From: Dioszegia crocea
Lineage: Eukaryota; Basidiomycota; Tremellomycetes; Tremellales; Bulleribasidiaceae
Direction of reading: 5' to 3'
Length of the DNA: 64,000 nt
NCBI GenBank assembly: GCA_001600615.1
Contig: BCKK01000007.1
Span: forward strand, 774,431 to 838,430
Shown piece after piece: positions 44,735-62,808 of this stretch. The notes under the pieces are model-generated. The model did no database searches. It saw nothing but the letters and a program-made list of their open reading frames with translations, and was not told the origin of the DNA. Both the position numbers and the translations under genes were made by a program. Position 1 is the stretch's first letter; the number at the start of each line of letters is the position of its first letter.

Positions 44735-46621
44735 ATGTCTAACGGTGAGTCGATGTGTGCTTGCAGTCCAAACTCTCCTCTGAATTTCACTGACCTCTTC
44801 TTCAGCTTGGAAACCAGACGTGTTCATCGACTCCGTCGCTTACCAACCGGGCTTCGCAGCTGGTCCGATCGGGGTCAGTGCCCTGTTCAGGAAGCTACAG
44901 TAAGTCGAAGCGGAGTGCGTATCTTTTACTGACCCTTACAGTAAGGCCGCAGTCGCCCAAAGTCGTCACTTCGATCTCTCCGTAGAGACTACCGACACGA
45001 ACTACTCATATCTAAAATCGCGCCAAAATGCATTTGTAGGTCAAACGTCTGTACCGAGGGCGCGCACCATCAGTATAAATCTGACCCCATTTCAGGAAGG
45101 ATTACAGGAGATTGCTGCGCAGTGCGGCATAGCTCCCAAGGCATTGTTGCAGGCCGAGCGCGAGAAAATTAAAGCAAGTGCTAAATCCACGTGAGTTACT
45201 TGTCCCCATCTACACTTACCTCTACCTTCGCTGACCTGATGTAGTGAAAAACACTCGGTGGACATTGTATTTTCTACCTTCACAACATGGACAGACAATC
45301 CGACAAATCCTCTCACATTCACCCTCCTTCCTGAGGCGCGCAATCTCGCAGAAACAAACCAAGACGGCTTTCAGGAGAACTACGGCTATTATTACGTGTC
45401 TCTGCAGTCCCGTCGCAGCCACGTCTCAGTTGTCTATCACATCGAGGCTTCATCGGACTCCACTGCGGCGTGGGAAGCCATGACGGCGAGCTTGAATGTG
45501 CAGAGGGATGATTGGACCGCAAGCGATTTGAACATCACCGTGGGGAACATCAAGGATCTGGCGAACGCAGGGTCGGACATGACGATCAGCATGCGCATCA
45601 TCTGCTCTGGCATCAGTGGGATCGGCACGGAACACACTTTCGGCACCAAGTCCACAAAAAACGACATCACCAAGGAATTCTCACGCATCTGGGATGACGC
45701 CAAATCCAAGTCAAAACTCGGCGCTCAACCCCACACAGCTCAACTCACCTCATATCGGAGTACATTCACCGATATCGCCTGGTCCCCAAGATACGCGGGG
45801 ATTTCTGTGTACACCGAGGGTCAGATCCGCCGCCTAGAATCCGCATTGCAGGAACTTGAGAAGGCTCTCGCTGCATTACCCTTTGCGGAGCCTTCGAGAC
45901 CCAAAAGGAAGTTGCTCTTGTCCTTCGCCGAGGGCCAATCAAGGTACCATGGTATTCAGCGTGGGTTCTTCGTCATCTGCACGGCTTGGAGGCTTACGAG
46001 GCATAGAGGCAATCATATCAGCTCCTAATCCCATTCCCCCTCTCATTGAGCATGAGATCGAATCGGCGCTGCAACACTGTGCGAAGCTCAGCGACGATAT
46101 CTCCGACTGGCAGGCTCGCTACACTTTCCTCTTGGGAGTTATCTCGGAAAGGCGGGGCGAAAATCGCTTCACGGGCCTACGCGGTTATGTTCCCTGCGAC
46201 TCCGGCCACAAATGGGGCTTCGGACAGCCTCCTCCTGCTGGTTGTCCCTTCCATTATGGTACTCCCATTGAGGTCGACCGAACCGTGGGATTGAGAAAAG
46301 TGACCAGGGAGCTACAAGTCAGCGAAGATTCCAGTGAAATCGTACTCAGCTACTCGATAACAGCGCTGAAAGATGGCGACAACGGCTATTGGAGGACGAA
46401 TAAGCCCATTCTTGCGAGTGGACAGGATTGTTCATTCCACTTTGACCACAGGCCGGGGAGAAGTGAGTCTGATTTAGCGCTTTGTCATCTTTGAAGAGAT
46501 GAGCCCACTGATCACAGAAATCAAATTTCAAGTAACATACCGTCTTGGTTTGCGGGCCGATTACGATTTCCCAGAACTTTTAGATCCCATTCGGGATGAG
46601 GAACTCCGAAGCAAGAAGTAA
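44735..46621 (+). CDS. unrecognised beta-rich protein, about 514 aa
   Basis: Seven exons: 44735-44744, 44806-44899, 44942-45035, 45096-45190, 45245-45951, 46022-46462, 46518-46621. The first exon is only 10 nt (MSN plus one base). Intron 3 (45036-45095, GTAGGT...TTTCAG with a CTGAC branch) is 60 nt and in frame, so it could be retained. The junction 45951/46022 is the weakest: donor GTATTC, chosen because the frames require it. The centre (NYGYYYVSLQSRRSHVSVVY, then SGISGIGTEHTFG) has the alternating pattern of a beta-sheet domain. It broadly resembles uncharacterised basidiomycete proteins that I recall being compared with pore-forming folds, but I cannot confirm this. A helical segment near LESALQELEKALAAL follows. 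Function is unknown. Confidence 0.55.
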
Positions 46622-46803
46622 TTAGAGGTCAGAGTCTGGAAATGATGTTTTATGCAATGTAGATAAGTCATTTGTCGAAGCTGTGAAACCATTGGATCTT
46701 ATACGACCTTGATAGAGTATTCGTCAAAAGCGTAAGGAGAACTCGAGAAGTAGGTACGTCGAGGGAGTGCATTTGACCTGCATCGCTCAAATAATCCGTC
46801 GCA

Positions 46804-51694
<4,891 letters not shown>

Positions 51695-51979
51695 GCTAGC
51701 CTCCTTTTCTCGGGTTGGCGAATGGGAAGACATGATCGATGAGTCTCTACTGACCAGTCCAGAGGCTGTAGATGGTTCTGGATACAGTGATAGATGAGGG
51801 GCAATAGGGCAAGGTATAGGTACACCCAATATGCCCCTATGCGTGTGCGGAACCAGAATTTCACCCCTCTTTCCGTCGGAAAGAATCTGTTGTTGTTGAA
51901 TTTCGAGCATGGTCAGTCAAAGCGTTCATCTACTCATCAGCCCTTTTGACTCGCCCGCTCGCTAGAACGACCCGTTCAG

Positions 51980-54900
51980 ATGTCGCCAGGAGAAGCAAGC
52001 CTGGCTTCAGAGCTTGCAAGTGTGAAAAAATCGCTCATCAAAACCCCGCTCAACGGGTTGGGGACGAGGTACGCTTCCCCCTCTACCCTACTCTCACTCA
52101 CCACTGACGGCCCAGCGATGCCCTGAAGGATGGGATACGTCTGACTACCCAAAAGACGCTAGCTACGCATCATCTCGATCAGCTTGCTCTGCTCCTCGTG
52201 TTGCTCAAACAGCTCCGACAAGCCATTCCGGTAGCGCAGGACGACGAAAGGCATGCGCTCTTCGACATTACACGCGATGCCCTCGCACCGGCCCTGCTTC
52301 CCGGCGGCATTATTGCCGAGCTGCTCATTATCAACCTTGAGCACAGTCTTAAGGCGAATCAATTCCGCTCAATGGAATGTATTCAAGCAGCAGCTCGTCT
52401 GGCTGTTGTCGTCTCGCCAGTCTCGCCCGAGGCTATCAATCTCGAACCCCTTTTCCTCCTGGCATGCAGCTCTGGCCTAGTAAATAGGCCAAATCTGCTT
52501 ATGATCAGTAACCTCCTCGAAGCAATACCCTCTGCGGCCATCCCGGCGGAGCTACTTCCGACAATACTCGAGGGTCTGAAGCTGCCGGATAACGGTTCAA
52601 CTCGGGCATCCATCATTGTTGGTATCCTGGAGAAACGTCGGTCCCACCTGTCTGATCGAGACATCAACGACATCATCCTCCCTCTTCTCACTTCCTCCCC
52701 ATCAACAAATATCACAAACAATCTAAATCGGTATCTACTGCCTTCGCTATTCGCGGCGTTTCCTACTTCACTCCCCTCTCTCCTAGCTTGCCTCTCTAGG
52801 GTGAGCTCGGAGACAACCTTCTCCTCGTGGGTCTCCATCGCCTCGTTGGGGGTGTCTCTCGGTATTCTCAATATCGACCAGCTCCCAGAGCAGGATCTGA
52901 GTGACGCACTGAGTCACGAAGACGCAGCGGTGCGATTGAAGGCGTATGACCTAATCACGGGCTGCAAGGATGTCTCGCAGTTGCTCACTGCGAAAGTGAT
53001 GGCTTTAGTCAAGGAAGTTTTGACGCTCAACACAGCTTTACCGGGTTCAGGGTCAGTTTCGTCTTCCTCAATAACCGAGCTGGGCATAAGCTGACTCTGG
53101 CCAGGGCGCGGTCAGACTTCGCATCCGCCACACTCGTCTTCTTCACCAACCTTCGACAAGCCGGCACATTTGCTCGTCGGCGTCTACGCAAGCCCAACGC
53201 CGATGCTTCGCCCTCAAGTGCCGATGCAAAAGGTCTCGACGTGCTGCAGGCTTTCCACACTTGGTTCTTGAACGATTTCATCATTCCTGCCTTAGTCAGC
53301 GCGAGAAGAATACCCGTTTACCGGCCACTTTTCGGCTTACAGCTGCTGGAGGTGTATGTCAACATATTTGGCGAGGAGGGGACGATAAGAGAGACGGTGT
53401 ATACTGAGAAGATGGTGAAGCTCTTGATAGGATGTCAGGCCAGCGAGTTTACAGAAGTGCGCGGAAGGGCTAGAACAATGTAAGTTATGCTCTCCAATTC
53501 ATCTCCGAGTGACCTTGCAGCTTATGCCATCAGACTCAGATCGGCTCCGACACCTCTGCCAGGCTATCCAAATATAGACAGTCCAAACGCCCAATCACTC
53601 CTAAACTCTGCATATCAGTCCTATTCTAACCCCCGCCGAACGCAGAACGACGCAGCCGTTGCTGGACTTTGCATCCTCTTCGAAAAGGTTTTAATTCCTT
53701 CAGACGCAGCGGGAGGAAGAGATAATATAACCTTTGTGGATGGGGTGATTGATAGGCTGGAGGCTGAGCTGGTCAGGGGTGAGGAGGGGATAAAGTATGG
53801 TCTGGACGATTTGGCTCTACATGGTCTGATATCAGCGGCAAGGTAAGCTATAGTGCCAGTATCATCCATTGTTTATCTTGAGCTAATCACTCAGGGCGCT
53901 ATTGGGTTGTGTGAACCTCACGGACCCTACCGCCCAACTCGCTTGGAAAGCCCCAATGCACCGCTTGTCGACAATTATCACTCGAGTCTGGCAACTTACC
54001 CGAACTATCATGTCCCTCTCTACTTCCACGCCCGAAGATGGCGAAACAACGGAGAGTGGGCCAGCACACGAGATAGCCAAGGCTCATCAATTACTGTCCA
54101 ATGCTCAGGATGAGGAGGATGATGGAGAAGTTGATACTAGAAAGATCCTTTCGGCGTGTTGGCGCGCGACCAAAGAAGCATCGTAAGCTATCATTCACCT
54201 TTCTACCTCCAAAGAGAGGATCAGCTGATACTGTCAGGGACCTTCTTTCCCTTATCATTTCTCAGCCTATATTACAAGGTGGCGATGCCCAGGCCGTCTG
54301 GACGAGAGATGAAGTCCATCAAGCCGGCCAGCAATACCTTCAGTGGATGCACGAAATCAGACACCGGGGTACATTTTCAAAAGTCGCTCTGGCCTTCGCG
54401 TCGCTTGTCGATGCAGTCAAGACCTCGGCGTCATTACAGGATCTGGCAGATGAATGGCTAGAGGTAAGCTATGCTCTACACAGTTCTGGCTGCAAAGTAA
54501 GGATTCGGGCCTGTTAGCTTACATACCCAGCTTGAACTCGAAGCTATCACCGATGTGAACCTTTCAACCACTCGCCGATCTGCCGCACTGCCATACTCCC
54601 TCTTGTCGATAGTAGCAGGCGACCAAACCCTCCTCGACAAGGCCATAAACCGACTCATTGAGCTCGCCCGCCTAGACAACGAGGCTACAGCCGATATCAC
54701 CCGCGTACACTGCTTCAACATTTTGAAAATCGTCCTTCTCGACGCCAGACAGACAAGGTTGTTCAACAACTACTTTGAACAAACAGTAATGACTGCCGTC
54801 GCTGCTTTTTCATCTGCAAAGTAAGCTATAGATCATCTTTCGATACAGGACTGAGGGAACACAAGCTGATTATTTCAGTTGGAATGTAAGAAACGTCGGC

Positions 54901-56861
54901 CTCATCTTGTTTTCGACACTAGTCCATCGCTCCCTCACTCCCTCGCGCGGAGGTCCCGATGCTCATCATTCCCGAACGACCTTAGCTGGCCGACAAACAT
55001 TCGCAGCTTGGCACGCCAAAAACCCAAGTTTACTCCCTTACATTATCCAGACTTTGGGCGGGCACGTAGTCTCGGGCGGACACTCGCCATTATTCCCCAT
55101 GCTTATCATTATTCGGAGTCTGAGGTGGAGCGAGAAGGGTGAGGAAGTACAGGAAGGTTTGAAGGGTGTTGTAAAGCCTCATCTGGCCAGTCCGGAACGA
55201 CAAGTAAGTTGACTTGTCGAGCTGAGTGTATCTCATCGTGTGGCATTAAGCTGACGTGACTAGGTCCGAGAAGTCGCTGCTCAGGCATTATCATCCCTCG
55301 TCTCCCCGACTGAGGCCCTGGTAGAGGCTACAAATTGGCCAATGGTCGACTCTGGCAATTACAATGCCATTCACGGGCAACTGTCATACGTCCGAAATTT
55401 AATCGCGAACGTCATCGACTCGGCGACCATCTCTGCCAAATCGAGCAAAGAGATCGAAAGCCTTCTTCGAACCAAGCACACATCATATCTCGACATCTCC
55501 TGTCCACCGATCCGAACGGAGCTGTTCCTTTGCATCAATGCTTATTTGGCAAATACTACGCCGTCGTCCGAATTCGTCGATTGGGCCGTAGGTGCGGCAC
55601 AGGAGACTATTAAAGCTCCTCGATCACTTCTCCCAGGAAACGATGCGGTGCTCATAGCCGCTGCCGACCTTGTCCTTACCCATCGACCGACAGCGAGCGA
55701 TGTCCTCACCTTACTTGCGCACCCGGCCGAAATGGGCCGACTTGCCGCTCTCGAGCGCCTACCGGGTCTTCACCCGTGCCTCATCTCCGAGGTATTTGAG
55801 CGAGTTGCGGCCCTTGCAGCGGATAAGAAAAACGGAGAAGCGGTGCAGGTGGTTGCGCTCGAGATGCTTGCGGGGACGATGGCGGACGTACAGTGGTCCG
55901 CTGGCGTCCTAGAGTCTGTCTCGACTGATAAACGGTCGGCACTCCGGGACTCGCTGGTCGGACTTCTATCCGCCAAGTGCATACCCTTGCGCGAGGCTGC
56001 GTTACCTGCTGCTTCTTGGTCGGCTATCTGGAGCACGGATGGGAAGTCAGGAAAGTCAGGCGATGAAGTGTTAGAAAGGCTTGCTCAGGAGATTCTGAAC
56101 GCTTCTTTAGAAACGCAGGTAAGCCTACCGCGGACTATATTCTGAACATCGCTGATTGACAGTCTCAACCTCGACGCGAAACAGCCATCAAGTCACTTGT
56201 TCACATGACTTCCGCTCTGTTTCCCAAAGCCGCTTCCACCTCGCTGAACTCGAATGTCCTCCTCTTGCTACATCAGAGTCTGCTCCGGCTTTTACAAGAT
56301 GACGACGAAGATGTCAGACTCATCGCTGGGAGCATCGTACAGGATGGGTTGTCATTGTCCAGACCCGTCACGCAATCGCGGGCGGTGGAGGCTTGGTGGA
56401 CCTGGCTAGGGCACTTTGTTGAGGGGGTAGAGGCGAAAACGCCCTGGATCAGGTGGATGGAGGATTTAGCGATCAGCCGATCCGATCTGGGTAAGTCTCA
56501 GTTCCAATGAGCCTTGCGAGACATATTTGCATGCTAATGTACGTCAGAGGAATATCTGTTGGTTCTACAACCTGGTCACGTCGATAATCGCGCATTCACC
56601 TCCGCCGACTTGTTCGCAGAAGAAAAGCCAAACCTCTTCAAGGATCCGCTGGACGATGCGAGACACGCAGCTACCCTACTACACGACGTAAACCGGGACG
56701 CTGGCGCTACGTCCGGATCTGAACAAGGGGTGGAGCTGGTTCAGAAAGTGAGGGGATGTATTGGCGCACAGACGGACGAGGTCAGCCCGATTGATGAGGC
56801 GTGGGGAGTTGTGGGGATCTTGCCTGAGTATCTGCGCGTGCTGGAGACGGCGTTCTCCTAG
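51980..56861 (+). CDS. THADA/Trm732-family protein (DUF2428), 1,444 aa
   Basis: Eleven exons: 51980-52068, 52116-53051, 53105-53479, 53534-53842, 53895-54182, 54238-54463, 54531-54820, 54879-55203, 55264-56118, 56163-56490, 56548-56861; total 4,335 nt. The protein is almost all helical, HEAT-repeat-like. The DUF2428 core spans about residues 665-950 with EIRHRGTFSKVALAFASL, then TTRRSAALPYSL and NWNVRNVGLILFSTLVHR. In yeast Trm732 partners with the methyltransferase Trm7 to 2'-O-methylate position 32 of the tRNA anticodon loop; human THADA is the ortholog. The gene is divergent from PRP16, 285 bp from its preferred start. Confidence 0.85.
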
Positions 56862-57143
56862 AGCGCTAGTAGTTAGATGTATTTTCCGAAGTCTACCGCA
56901 CTCCTTATTACAACGGGGTCCTGACCGGCCGGACCATAATATGGCGAGTCTGGGCGCAGCCATGCTATAAGCAGTGTGACTCACCACTGCCCATTTGTGA
57001 CGCGTGACGGATTCCAATAGGAATGTGACTGTGACACTAGCGGCGGCCGGCCGGTGACTTCCATAGCCGGCCTGAACATCTGTCGACCAATTTCAGGCAA
57101 CAAGACATCTACTTCTGGTACATACTCACACTCCTCAGTTACT

Positions 57144-58717
57144 ATGCCAGCAAAGGACCAGACAGAAGAGAAGAAAATAGGACAGGAGTTTGGGGCGGTC
57201 CGAGCGGCGCTACCGTTGGACAAGCTCGTGCCGTTTCTCGAGAAGAATGTGAGGGATTATAAAGGTCCTCTCGAAGTGCAGCAGTTCAAGGTACGTCTTT
57301 AGCGAGCTACGATATACGTATATCATGCTGATGAACTCAGTATGGCCAGGTATGTGTCTCATTCTCGATCTGGGCTTTACAGTACTGACGAGGTTCAGTC
57401 AAACCCCACTTACCTCCTTAAAACACCTTCGCAGGCTTATGTTCTGCGTCGAGCGCCATCTGGACCTCTGCTCAGCCCAACGGCGCATCGAGTGGATAGG
57501 GAATACGCAATCTTACACGCTATAAACCTATACAATGAGACTCTCTCACCGGCCGACCGAGAGGCACACGGCGTACCTGTCCCGAAGGTCTTCTGCCTTT
57601 GTATGGATGCGGAAATAGCCGGGAGTGCGTTTTATGTCATGGAATTCCTGAAGGGTCGGATTTTCCAGGATGTACGGATGCAGCAGATCCAAGAGTCTGA
57701 GCGAAGAGAATGGTACGTGGATCTTACCCGAGAGGTGGCTGATGGGGTAGTTGGAAATCCGCCATCAAAACTCTAACAAATCTCTCTTCACTCCCTCTTC
57801 CCCTCAAACACCTTCCGGACAACTTCGCACCTCCACCCCAAACAAAGCCTTACTTCCCTCGACAAGTAAACTCATTGCTCAAGGTATCTGCTGCGCAGTC
57901 GGCTGCTAAGTCCATAGAGTCGGGCAAGGAGGTGGGGGAAATCTGGGGAACGAAAGAGTTGAGGGGTTTCTTTGATCAGGGTGCGAAGGCCATCGCAGGG
58001 GATGAAGCCAAGAGGAATGTTGGAGGTGTGGTTCATGGGGATTATAAGATTGATAATCTGGTCAGTTGTTTTAGCCGTAGGCTGTATACACGCTGCGCGA
58101 TTGTCAGCTTACCCATACAGATCTTCCATCCAACAGAACCAAGAGTGATTGGTATCTTAGATTGGGAATTGTGCACTCTCGGATCACCACTCGCAGATCT
58201 CGGAAACCTTCTCCTCCCCTTCTCCCTCGCGCCTTTATCGGACAGCACGACAGACGGCGGACCAAACCCATTATCCGATCGGGCGGATCTGGGCCTGCTT
58301 GTTGGACTCAAGGGTGTCCCGACGAAGAAGAGTGGACTGCCAGAGAGGGAAGAGATCGAGGGATGGTGGGTGGCTGGAATGAATGCAGGGGCCAAGTGGC
58401 ATAAGGGTCGAGGGGGTAGTAAAGGGGGTAATCCAGATGATTGGAAGTTGCCGATTCAGGGTATGGGGTGAGCTTGGCGTTGTTGGTCGTGAGACAATGG
58501 GACAATAAAGCTGATTGAATATAGGTGGGTCAGGTCGTGGATTTTGTTCAGACTTGCCATTATTACTCAGGGTATTGCGGCCCGGGCGTCATTAGGCCAG
58601 GCAAGCTCGGCAGATGCCAAAGCGGATAGTAGAGCTGTGTTTGATTTCTTTGGGAAAATGGCTTGGGAGTCAAAGAAGGATGCGGAGAAGGAGGAGGGTA
58701 AGGGGGCCAAGTTGTAA
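57144..58717 (+). CDS. ACAD11-N/aminoglycoside-phosphotransferase-like kinase, 439 aa
   Basis: Exons are 57144-57290, 57341-57349, 57399-57712, 57751-58060, 58121-58467 and 58525-58717. The second exon is a 9-nt microexon (codons Tyr-Gly-Gln) between two normal introns; it is needed to restore the conserved GQSNPTYLL at the start of the kinase fold. The intron 57713-57750 is only 38 nt. Further motifs are [34 protein letters not shown], the catalytic loop HGDYKIDNL (252-260) and ILDWE (about 270). Relatives include the N-terminal kinase-like domain of acyl-CoA dehydrogenase 11, thought to phosphorylate 4-hydroxy acyl-CoAs. A free-standing version like this one likely acts on a small hydroxylated substrate. 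Confidence 0.85.
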
Positions 58718-58914
58718 TTGAGGGTAGTCGTGGAGTTTTGTAAGATCTGTATTAGGATATCTAGGTGTCATGAGAATGTTCAGGACTGTCTGCGAGACCA
58801 GTAGGAGATCGTCTTGGAAAGGGAACCGACTCGATCTTCGCCGGTCCACCTCGTTCAACCTTCGCAGTAGAATTGGCATTGACCGAAGCCAAAACTAAAG
58901 CCTCGACTACACAA

Positions 58915-60041
58915 TCACTTCTGCGCCTTCCCAGCCCACTCAATGACCCCCTCCCACCCTTCCTTCTTCACGCTCTCCCTATCCATCCCGGGCGTAGGCA
59001 GCGCCGTCACACCCTGTCCTAACCACTTGTCCTGCTCTTTCCCCTTCATGAACCCTGCCTGTGCCCTGTACGTCACTCCCTTCTTGGCATCTCGGACCGA
59101 GACAAAGGCGTCATCAGAACCCGGAACGGCCCCTCGGACAAAAATAAGATTGAGGGCTGTGTCGATTCGGTGTACGAGGAGATTGGCCGTTGTGCGTTTT
59201 ACGGCACCCATGTGACCTGCCATCTTCTTTCCGGGGAGAACACGTCCTGGGTCCTATAATATCAGCAGGAGGTCTTGTGAGACAATGGATGGACATACCT
59301 GATGTTGACCGGTCGAACCTCCAGATCGATGGGTGAGGGACACACCGTGCGTGGCTTTTAGACCGCGCATACCATGTCGCTTCATCGGTCCTTGGAAACC
59401 TTTCCCGATGCTGGTTGATCAGCTCTGATCACATTTACAGTGTGAAAGCAAGGGGGAACTCACGATGTGGCCGAAACATCAACCAGCTGACCAGGCACGA
59501 AATGACCCGCCGAGATCTCGGTCCCAACTGGTAAAACGGCATCCTTCGTCACTCTAAACTCCTGCACCTCGTACTTTGGCGGTACTCCAGCTTTCGCAAA
59601 GTGACCTAGTAATTGACGCGTTGTGGTTTTATGTGGTCGATTGGATGCGCCTAGCTGAAGAGTGTGAAGGTGTGCTGTGGAGGGGATAATGTGGGATGTA
59701 GGGGGTGCTGGGGGAGTATGTTGAACAACTTGACATGCGTCGATCTGACGTATGAGCTTGACATAAATGCCTCGGTTGTTAAAGGTCTAGCGTACCTGCA
59801 AGACAGTCACTGGCCATCTCCGCCCATCTTTATCCCATAAAGCCGTCATTCCTCTTTTCCGCGCAATAGCGCCCGTACGTTGTGTATACGGTGTCCATTT
59901 CCCAGGCACAACAGCGGAAGTAGATGAAGAGTCCAGTTCAACTTGAGCAGCTTGGCTCGAGGAGGACGATGACGCCTCAGAGACAGTCGCTAGCGATCGT
60001 AAAGACCCGAGAGGTCGGAGAGAGCGAAGGATATTCTTCAT
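58915..60041 (-). CDS. MRPL9: Mitochondrial large-subunit ribosomal protein uL3m
   Basis: Exons on the minus strand are 60041-59796, 59744-59464, 59410-59299 and 59253-58915 (325 residues). The N-terminus ([20 protein letters not shown]) is a typical mitochondrial presequence. The uL3 motifs are [19 protein letters not shown], then [45 protein letters not shown] and FVRGAVPGS. uL3 is an early assembly protein of the large subunit, reaching close to the peptidyl transferase centre. The yeast name is MRPL9. Its 3' end converges with the kinase-like gene 197 bp away. Confidence 0.95.
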
Positions 60042-60573
60042 TATTACCGTACGGGACCGATCTGATCGATCTCGATTTGATTTCTTCGAGAGGTGGTAGT
60101 TATCCAGTGAAACCTCCGGATTATTGGCGATAGATGCTTGATCTACTTGTGATGTGAGCCGGTGTAGTGAGGTGTAGATGTGACTGAGATGAATTGGAGA
60201 GGCTTGGGTGGAATTTCCGGGAAGACTGGCGGTGATCGCCGCAAGTCACGTGCTTTTTGAAGGGGTCTGCAGGCAGTCGCCCAGCCAAGATCCGCAGTCA
60301 GTCTGTTCACCGCAACTCTCCATCACCTTGCATATAGTATCATCATAGCATACCCGGTGCCCACTGTCAGCAGCACGTAGAGGTCAGAATATCCCCCTCT
60401 GCACGAAAAAAAGGAACGGAGGGCGAGAAAAACCGATTGTGAAACCGACGTCATCTCGCCAAAATAGCCCCGAAACAGAACGCTCATCCGCTCAAAACAT
60501 CATACCGGGGTGTCCCAACCATCTACACCCCTACCTCCTCGTTGGCGATAGCTCCGTGACCCAGCCTCTCAAC
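60042..60573. other. divergent region between MRPL9 and the Sel1-repeat gene
   Basis: Promoter and leader region for both neighbours. The last about 135 bases are open in the frame of the downstream gene, but no ATG is available there. No separate gene is supported. Confidence 0.45.
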
Positions 60574-62486
60574 ATGTCCTCTAGCCCTCGCAGACCTCCC
60601 AGTGTGCCCAATCTACGGGCTGGGCCACCTGGGCAGACAATGTCAAACTCATCCTCCCGCGAGCCTATAGCCGAGAGCAATTACCCCCATTCCCAACAAC
60701 AACAACAGCAGACATTCCCCAATGGCTACCGGCCACCCTCCGTCGCTTCGTCAGGCTCTCGGCCCAGACCTACGATAGATACAAACTATCAAAACCAGCA
60801 ACATCCCAACGGGGGTTCAATCCTTGGCCAAGCCCAGCCTCAGCAGTATTATCAATCTGCCCCTCCTGTCCAGAATCTCCAAGATTCTTACTATGCCAAT
60901 GCGCCGAGAGACGCCAACTTCGCCAGCATCAGCTCTCGGAAGAGCCAGATGACACTGCCCGTCAGTGCTGTTGAAGCGCGGGATGATCAGGCGGCGCGAA
61001 GAGTGAGCGCGGCACAGGGCCCTTTGCTAGATCAATGTAAGTCAAAGTCGCCAAGAGCCCTTTGGTTGCTCGGAGTCAGCTCACTAAACCCTTAGCCCAC
61101 CTTCGACCCGGAAACAAAGCTTCCCTCCTCACGCATGACCGTACACTTGAGCTCTACCGAGAAAACGCTAAAAAGACCAACGATCCCGAACTCATGTTTG
61201 AATTTTCAGTCTTCATGATCGATGCGGCTAAATCTATGGTACCCGATGCCAACACCGATACGGCACCACCATCACCTACGGCGGCCGGTCAGCCCGTGGC
61301 TCCCCGCGCCAACCCAAATATCCTCATTGAGAAGCGGGATGAGCTGTACAAGGAGGCCACGGGTCTATTGAAGAAGTTGGCGGATAAGGGGTACCCGGAC
61401 GCCCAGTATTTCCTAGCGGATTGCTATGCGAATGGAATAGGGACAGTGAGGGGTCGTCAGGACTTTGACAGGGCCTTCCCACTGTTTGTCCTAGCTGCCA
61501 AACATGGGCATCCAGACGCGTGTTATCGGGCTGGAACGTGCTGTGAGAATGGGTGGGGATGTAGGCGGGAGAATGCAAAGGCTATACAATTCTTCAAGTA
61601 TGTTCTCATCTCATCTTGGCCTTGGGTTCCAGGCTGACTTTACAGAAAAGCTGCAGTAGCACTACACCCAGGAGCGATGTACCGCCTCGGCACGGCCGAA
61701 CTTAACGGTAATCTGGGCCTCTCACGATCGCCCAAAGAAGGCTATAAATGGCTTAAACGATCCGCCGAGCACGCAACTGAAGAATTTCCTCACGCTCTAC
61801 ACGAATTGGCAACACTATACGAAAAGGGAATCGATAATGTCGTTTTTGTTGATTTCGAATATGCTGCTGAGCTCCTGGCTCAGGCATCGGAATTGGGATA
61901 TGCGCCAAGTGCATTCAAGCTGGGTGAATGTTACGAGTATGGCAAGATGGATTGTCCGGTGGATCCGGCGTTGAGTATACATTACTATGTGAGTAACTGT
62001 CAAGAGTGGTAATGGCCAAAACTGATGCAAATAGAATATCGCCGCTACTCAAAGTCACCCCGATGCTTGCTTTGCTCTGACGGCATGGTACCTCGTTGGT
62101 TCTCCCGGTGTACTGCCACAATCCGATACGGAGGCTTATTTATGGGCCAAGAAGGCTGCAGAGGCAGGTTTGGCGAAAGCTCAATATGCCGTGGGCTACT
62201 TTACAGAGGTAAGTTTCGCCTTCCCCCTTTTCTGGCTTAAGAGTCTGGTGGGACGATTCGTAGGTCTATGCTGATCTGTCAGACTGGTATAGGAGGCGAT
62301 GCAGACCTAAAGACTGCAATGGAATGGTACAAGAAGGCGGCGGATGCAGGGGATAAGCGCGCAACAAAACGGATACAGACGGGATCGCGAAGTGCAGCAT
62401 TGGATAGGCGGTTGGAGATTGAGGCGATGAAGGATGAGAACGTGAAGGGTGGGAAAGATGGGAAGGACGGATGTGTGGTTATGTGA
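60574..62486 (+). CDS. Sel1-repeat chitin synthase regulator, SKT5-like, with CaaX box, 561 aa
   Basis: Exons are 60574-61036, 61096-61597, 61646-61988, 62035-62208 and 62283-62486. Residues 1-155 are disordered and Gln/Pro/Ser-rich. From about residue 230 on come Sel1 (TPR-like) repeats, for example YPDAQYFLADCYANGIGTV and HPDACYRAGTCCENGWGC, then AMYRLGTAEL and SAFKLGECYEYGKM. The end is Lys/Gly-rich and closes with CVVM, a prenylation (CaaX) motif. Skt5 (Chs4) activates and anchors chitin synthase III at the membrane, and its farnesylation matters for that; in Cryptococcus several Csr proteins play this part. Which paralog this is cannot be told from the sequence alone. Confidence 0.88.
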
Positions 62487-62808
62487 TTGGGCTTCGGGTT
62501 TGGGAGAGGTCCAGGGAGGGCCTGATGTAGCGTATACTGAGGCTTGATGTGGGGGTCGGATTAACGGATAGGCGGATAGGACTGGGACAAGGGTAGAGTA
62601 GGTGTATATGATTTCATGAGTACGGATATACGAAACACATAGCTTTGGGTATTAGATGAGGTAGACATGATATGTTGGGCATTAGTATGGTGTCTCAGCC
62701 GATATGTAGAACATTGGAATAGGAGGCGGGCATCGCTACGGTCATGGCGTATCGACCGGAACTCATAGTGACAGCAACTTTAACTCTATTATAATCACTT
62801 GTCAGATC
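62487..62808. other. convergent intergenic region
   Basis: 3' regions of the Sel1-repeat gene and of the ABC transporter. No gene is supported. Confidence 0.45.
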
